A DNA stretch of 64,000 nt from Coleofasciculus sp. LEGE 07092 (lineage in GTDB: Bacteria > Cyanobacteriota > Cyanobacteriia > Cyanobacteriales > Coleofasciculaceae): positions 1 to 64,000 of the forward strand of contig NZ_JADEWY010000019.1 in NCBI RefSeq assembly GCF_015207375.1. The letters are read 5' to 3'. Position numbers and translations under genes: made by a program. Positions within the stretch are counted from its first letter, which is position 1, and each line of letters begins with the position of its first letter. The notes under the pieces are model-generated. The model was not told the origin of the DNA. It ran no database searches and worked only from the letters and a program-made list of their open reading frames with translations. Shown here in pieces: positions 60,932 through 64,000 of the stretch.

Positions 60932-63721
60932 ATGTCATTTCCTACAACATCATCCGTGTCTTCGAGTTCTCTTCCCGATACAGCTCAGGCGTGGCATACC
61001 ACCGACATTGAGCAAGCGCTGGAACTGTTAGAAAGTAATCCCGATAGGGGTTTGACACCAGCACAAATCACCCAGAGGCAGCAGCACTACGGTCTAAACG
61101 AATTAACAGAAACGGGGGGGCGCAGTCCCCTCGCTATTTTATGGGATCAGTTCACCAACATTATGTTAGTGATGCTGATTGCCGTAGCCGTTGTGTCAGC
61201 CGTGCTGGATTTGGGAAATAAAGTGTTTCCCAAAGATGCGATCGCTATTTTTGCGATCGTGATTTTAAATGGTCTATTAGGCTATCTGCAAGAAAGCCGC
61301 GCTGAAAAAGCCCTCGCCGCCCTCAAGCGCCTCTCCTCTCCCAAAGTGCGAGTCCTGCGAGACGGCAAAGTTATTGAAATTCCCGGTAAGGAACTGGTGC
61401 CGGGAGATGTGATGCTATTAGAAGCTGGGGTGCAGGTATCTGCCGATGGTCGCCTGATAGAGGCGCAAAACCTGCAAATCCGAGAATCCGCCCTAACCGG
61501 GGAAGCCGAGGCAGTACACAAGCAACCGGGAGTGCAACTCAGTGAAGACGCACCCTTAGGCGATCGCTTAACCATGGTGTTTCAGGGAACAGAAGTCATA
61601 CAGGGACGGGCAAAGGTACTGGTTACCAACACCGGAATGCAGACGGAACTGGGGCGAATTGCCACCATGCTGCAATCGGTGGAAACGGAACCCACCCCCC
61701 TACAACAGCGGATGTCCCAGTTGGGTAACGTCCTCGTCAGTGGTTCTCTAATTTTAGTGGCGCTGGTTGTAGTCGGTGGCATCCTGCACCGAGGGTTAGG
61801 ACTGTTTGAAGAACTTTTAGAAGTGTCCTTAAGTATGGCAGTGGCGGTAGTGCCGGAAGGCTTGCCTGCTGTCGTCACCGTTACCCTAGCAATTGGTACT
61901 CAGCGGATGGTGCGTCGCCACGCCCTGATTCGCAAGCTGCCTGCGGTGGAAACCCTGGGTTCTGTAACGACGATTTGCTCCGATAAAACTGGCACTCTCA
62001 CCCAAAACAAAATGGTTGTGCAGTTAGTTCATACCGCTGGGGATACCTTTGCGGTAACGGGTGAGGGGTATGCCCCGATTGGAGAATTCAGGAGTCAGGA
62101 GTCAGGAGTCGCAGTGGAGGACAATCCAGACTTGCAAACGCTGTTAACCGCTTGTGTCGTTTGCAACGATGCCCTATTGCAGCAGGAAAAGCAGGAATGG
62201 AGGATTTTGGGCGACCCAACCGAGGGCGCTTTACTATCCTTGGCGGGTAAGGCAGGTCTTTTTAAAGAGTCGTTGAGTCCGCAGTTGCCGAGGGTGGCAG
62301 AGTTTCCCTTCTCCTCCGAACGCAAACGCATGAGCGCGATTTGCGAGATAGGGAATGGGGAAGAGGCGACGTCTTACATGATGTTTACCAAAGGCTCACC
62401 GGAGCTAATTTTAGAGCGTTGCACCCAGATTCAGGGGGGTAAACTAACTGAGGCGCAACGGTTGCAGATTCTGGAACACAATAACCAGATGGCAGCGAAA
62501 GGCTTGCGGGTATTGGGATTTTCCTATAAGCCGTTGCCAGAAATTCCCCCAGAAGGGTCGTCCGAAAGCACCGAGCAAGGATTAATCTGGCTGGGGTTAG
62601 TGGGAATGCTGGATGCCCCCCGTCCAGAGGTACGGGAGGCTGTAGCCCAGTGTCGAGATGCGGGAATTCGCCCGGTTATGATTACAGGCGACCATCAATT
62701 AACTGCCCAAGCGATCGCTTTTGACCTAGGCATTGCCAAAGATGGGGATTCAGTCCTCACCGGTCAGCAATTACAAAAACTCTCTCAAGCAGAATTAGAG
62801 CAACAGGTTAACCACGTTAGTATTTACGCCCGTGTCTCCCCCGAACATAAACTGCGAATCGTCCAAGCATTGCAAAGCCAAGGTGAATTCGTGGCGATGA
62901 CGGGGGATGGGGTTAATGACGCCCCCGCCCTCAAGCAGGCTGATATTGGCGTGGCGATGGGTATTACGGGTACGGATGTGAGTAAAGAAGCCAGCGATAT
63001 GATTCTGCTGGATGACAACTTTGCCACCATCGTCCACGCTGTAGAAGAAGGTCGAGTGGTTTATACCAACATTCGCCGCTTTATCAAATACATTCTGGGT
63101 AGCAACATTGGGGAAGTTCTCACTATCGCGGCTGCACCCTTACTTGGGTTGGGAGGCGTTCCTCTTACCCCCCTACAAATTCTCTGGATGAACCTCGTCA
63201 CCGACGGATTACCAGCCCTAGCCCTGGCAATGGAACCCGCCGAACCCAACGTCATGAAGCGATCGCCCTACAGCCCCCGCGAGAGTATTTTTGCTCAGGG
63301 ATTGGGGCTGTATATGGTGCGGATTGGGATTATTTTTGCAGTGCTGGCGATCATACTGATGGTATGGGCATACGACTACGCCCAGGCATCGGGAGATCCA
63401 GACCGTTGGAAGACGATGGTATTTACTACTCTATGTCTAGCACAGATGGGACACGCGATCGCTATTCGTTCCAATACCCAGCTAACCGTACAACTCAATC
63501 CCTTCTCAAATCCCTACGTTCTGAGTGCTGTCACCTTGACCACTGCGTTACAACTTATGCTGATTTACGTTGCCCCGTTGCGGAATTTCTTTGGCACTCA
63601 CTGGTTGAGTCCTGAAGAACTCTTGGTCTGTGTTGGTTTCAGCGCGTTGATGTTTGTTTGGATTGAACTGGAAAAACTGGTGATTAACTGGTTCAGAATT
63701 CGGCAAACCGCTATGGGTTAG
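60932..63721 (+). CDS. P-type cation ATPase (P2A-like, PacL family)
   Basis: A 929-residue cation pump with the N-terminal cation ATPase domain ([18 protein letters not shown]), actuator TGEA loop ([10 protein letters not shown]), the M4 segment [20 protein letters not shown] (PEGL typical of Ca2+ and Na+ pumps), phosphorylation site [13 protein letters not shown], nucleotide domain KGSPELIL, hinge [13 protein letters not shown] and C-terminal helices ending with cation-ATPase C motifs. PacL-like Ca2+ export is likely. A short heptamer repeat (CAGGAGT three times, 62088-62110) encodes SQESGV within the nucleotide-binding region. Confidence 0.93.
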   Translation: MSFPTTSSVSSSSLPDTAQAWHTTDIEQALELLESNPDRGLTPAQITQRQQHYGLNELTETGGRSPLAILWDQFTNIMLVMLIAVAVVSAVLDLGNKVFPKDAIAIFAIVILNGLLGYLQESRAEKALAALKRLSSPKVRVLRDGKVIEIPGKELVPGDVMLLEAGVQVSADGRLIEAQNLQIRESALTGEAEAVHKQPGVQLSEDAPLGDRLTMVFQGTEVIQGRAKVLVTNTGMQTELGRIATMLQSVETEPTPLQQRMSQLGNVLVSGSLILVALVVVGGILHRGLGLFEELLEVSLSMAVAVVPEGLPAVVTVTLAIGTQRMVRRHALIRKLPAVETLGSVTTICSDKTGTLTQNKMVVQLVHTAGDTFAVTGEGYAPIGEFRSQESGVAVEDNPDLQTLLTACVVCNDALLQQEKQEWRILGDPTEGALLSLAGKAGLFKESLSPQLPRVAEFPFSSERKRMSAICEIGNGEEATSYMMFTKGSPELILERCTQIQGGKLTEAQRLQILEHNNQMAAKGLRVLGFSYKPLPEIPPEGSSESTEQGLIWLGLVGMLDAPRPEVREAVAQCRDAGIRPVMITGDHQLTAQAIAFDLGIAKDGDSVLTGQQLQKLSQAELEQQVNHVSIYARVSPEHKLRIVQALQSQGEFVAMTGDGVNDAPALKQADIGVAMGITGTDVSKEASDMILLDDNFATIVHAVEEGRVVYTNIRRFIKYILGSNIGEVLTIAAAPLLGLGGVPLTPLQILWMNLVTDGLPALALAMEPAEPNVMKRSPYSPRESIFAQGLGLYMVRIGIIFAVLAIILMVWAYDYAQASGDPDRWKTMVFTTLCLAQMGHAIAIRSNTQLTVQLNPFSNPYVLSAVTLTTALQLMLIYVAPLRNFFGTHWLSPEELLVCVGFSALMFVWIELEKLVINWFRIRQTAMG
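62088..62110. repeat. CAGGAGT heptamer triplet inside the P-type ATPase gene
   Basis: ATTCAGGAGTCAGGAGTC and its continuation give three heptamers in frame (FRSQESGV). AGTCAGGAGTCAGGAGTC is a familiar cyanobacterial intergenic repeat type; here it is coding. Confidence 0.8.
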
Positions 63722-63768
63722 AGGGCTTTAAGGGGGAGATAGGGGAGATGAATCGAAAGCATAGCTGA

Positions 63769-63787
63769 GACAGGCAAGATGCCTGTC
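63769..63787 (+). terminator. Hairpin 3' of the ATPase gene
   Basis: GACAGGCA-AGA-TGCCTGTC, perfect 8-bp stem, 48 bp after the stop. It is also a widespread interspersed palindrome; no U-tract. Confidence 0.4.
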
Positions 63788-63817
63788 CTACGGGAATTGA
63801 CGGGAATCGGACAAATA

Positions 63818-63999
63818 CTATCGCTCTTTTGTCACTCTCGCCAGAGCAAACCCTGAAAGCCTTGCACCAATAGAGTTTCCGCATAGGGGCTTAAGACATA
63901 GGTTTCTATCACGCAAGCGATCGCTCTACTGTCCATGGGGTTTGACTTTCATCAGTTGGCTATGATTTTACTTTTCCCAGAGTGACAGAAGAGCGATAG
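63818..63999. mobile_element. MITE-like element, 182 bp, with 21-bp terminal inverted repeats
   Basis: CTATCGCTCTTTTGTCACTC (63818-63837) and its inverse (63979-63999) match in 20 of 21 positions. The interior has no recognisable gene; the minus-strand frame from about 63938 encodes only 34 residues. The right flank is outside the window, so target duplication cannot be judged. Confidence 0.6.
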
Positions 64000-64000
64000 C

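Overview
The window comes from a cyanobacterium, most likely a filamentous, repeat-rich one. The octamer palindrome GCGATCGC (HIP1) is scattered throughout. There is a plant-type [2Fe-2S] ferredoxin, a CruA-type lycopene cyclase, a DUF1995 protein, a full hyp set for NiFe-hydrogenase maturation, many multi-PAS/GAF histidine kinases and the short tandem repeats typical of such genomes. Genus and species cannot be fixed from the sequence alone.

Layout. 1-1212 (-): 5' part of a GT-C glycosyltransferase-like membrane protein that runs off the left edge and carries two repeat insertions in frame. 1294-4212: IS5-type remnant, GNAT acetyltransferase, CPA2 cation/proton antiporter. 4628-9739: giant HPt-CheA-CheW-REC kinase with an acidic, internally repeated linker. 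9873-11715: TnpB (IS200/IS605-type) locus with perfect hairpins upstream. 11716-18392: SpoIID-like protein, MITE-like element, petF, glpK, tRNA-Gly(UCC), TonB-like protein, methyltransferase. 18586-25915: Mpo1-like protein, amidohydrolase, B12/radical SAM protein, histidine kinase, RibD-type reductase. 25949-28188: a metallophosphoesterase flanked by IS200/IS605 right-end sequences and dead tnpB/tnpA pieces. 28357-35467: FemAB/DUF482-like protein, coiled-coil protein, CruA-type cyclase, small cyanobacterial proteins.

35566-45946 (-): hypF-hypC-hypD-(105 aa)-(retropepsin-like)-hypE-adenylate cyclase-hypA-hypB. Together the Hyp proteins make and insert the NiFe(CN)2CO centre; no hydrogenase structural gene or maturation endopeptidase lies in the window. 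hypF contains in-frame octamer and heptamer repeat arrays. 46231-52998 (+): DUF4118/7-PAS kinase, overlapping single-domain response regulator, and REC-GAF-GAF kinase, a probable phosphorelay. 53112-58552 (-): parvulin isomerase, cNMP/C39-like ABC transporter and HlyD adaptor, a type-I-secretion-like operon. 59006-63999 (+): permease remnant, ExoD-like protein, lipid kinase, P-type ATPase and a terminal MITE-like element.

The most distinctive theme is that short tandem repeats and palindromic elements, usually intergenic in cyanobacteria, sit in frame inside several genes (GT-C protein, hypF, P-type ATPase, TonB-like protein). The same octamer array occurs in two unrelated genes and, for arithmetic reasons, encodes the same eight-residue peptide in every frame of a strand.
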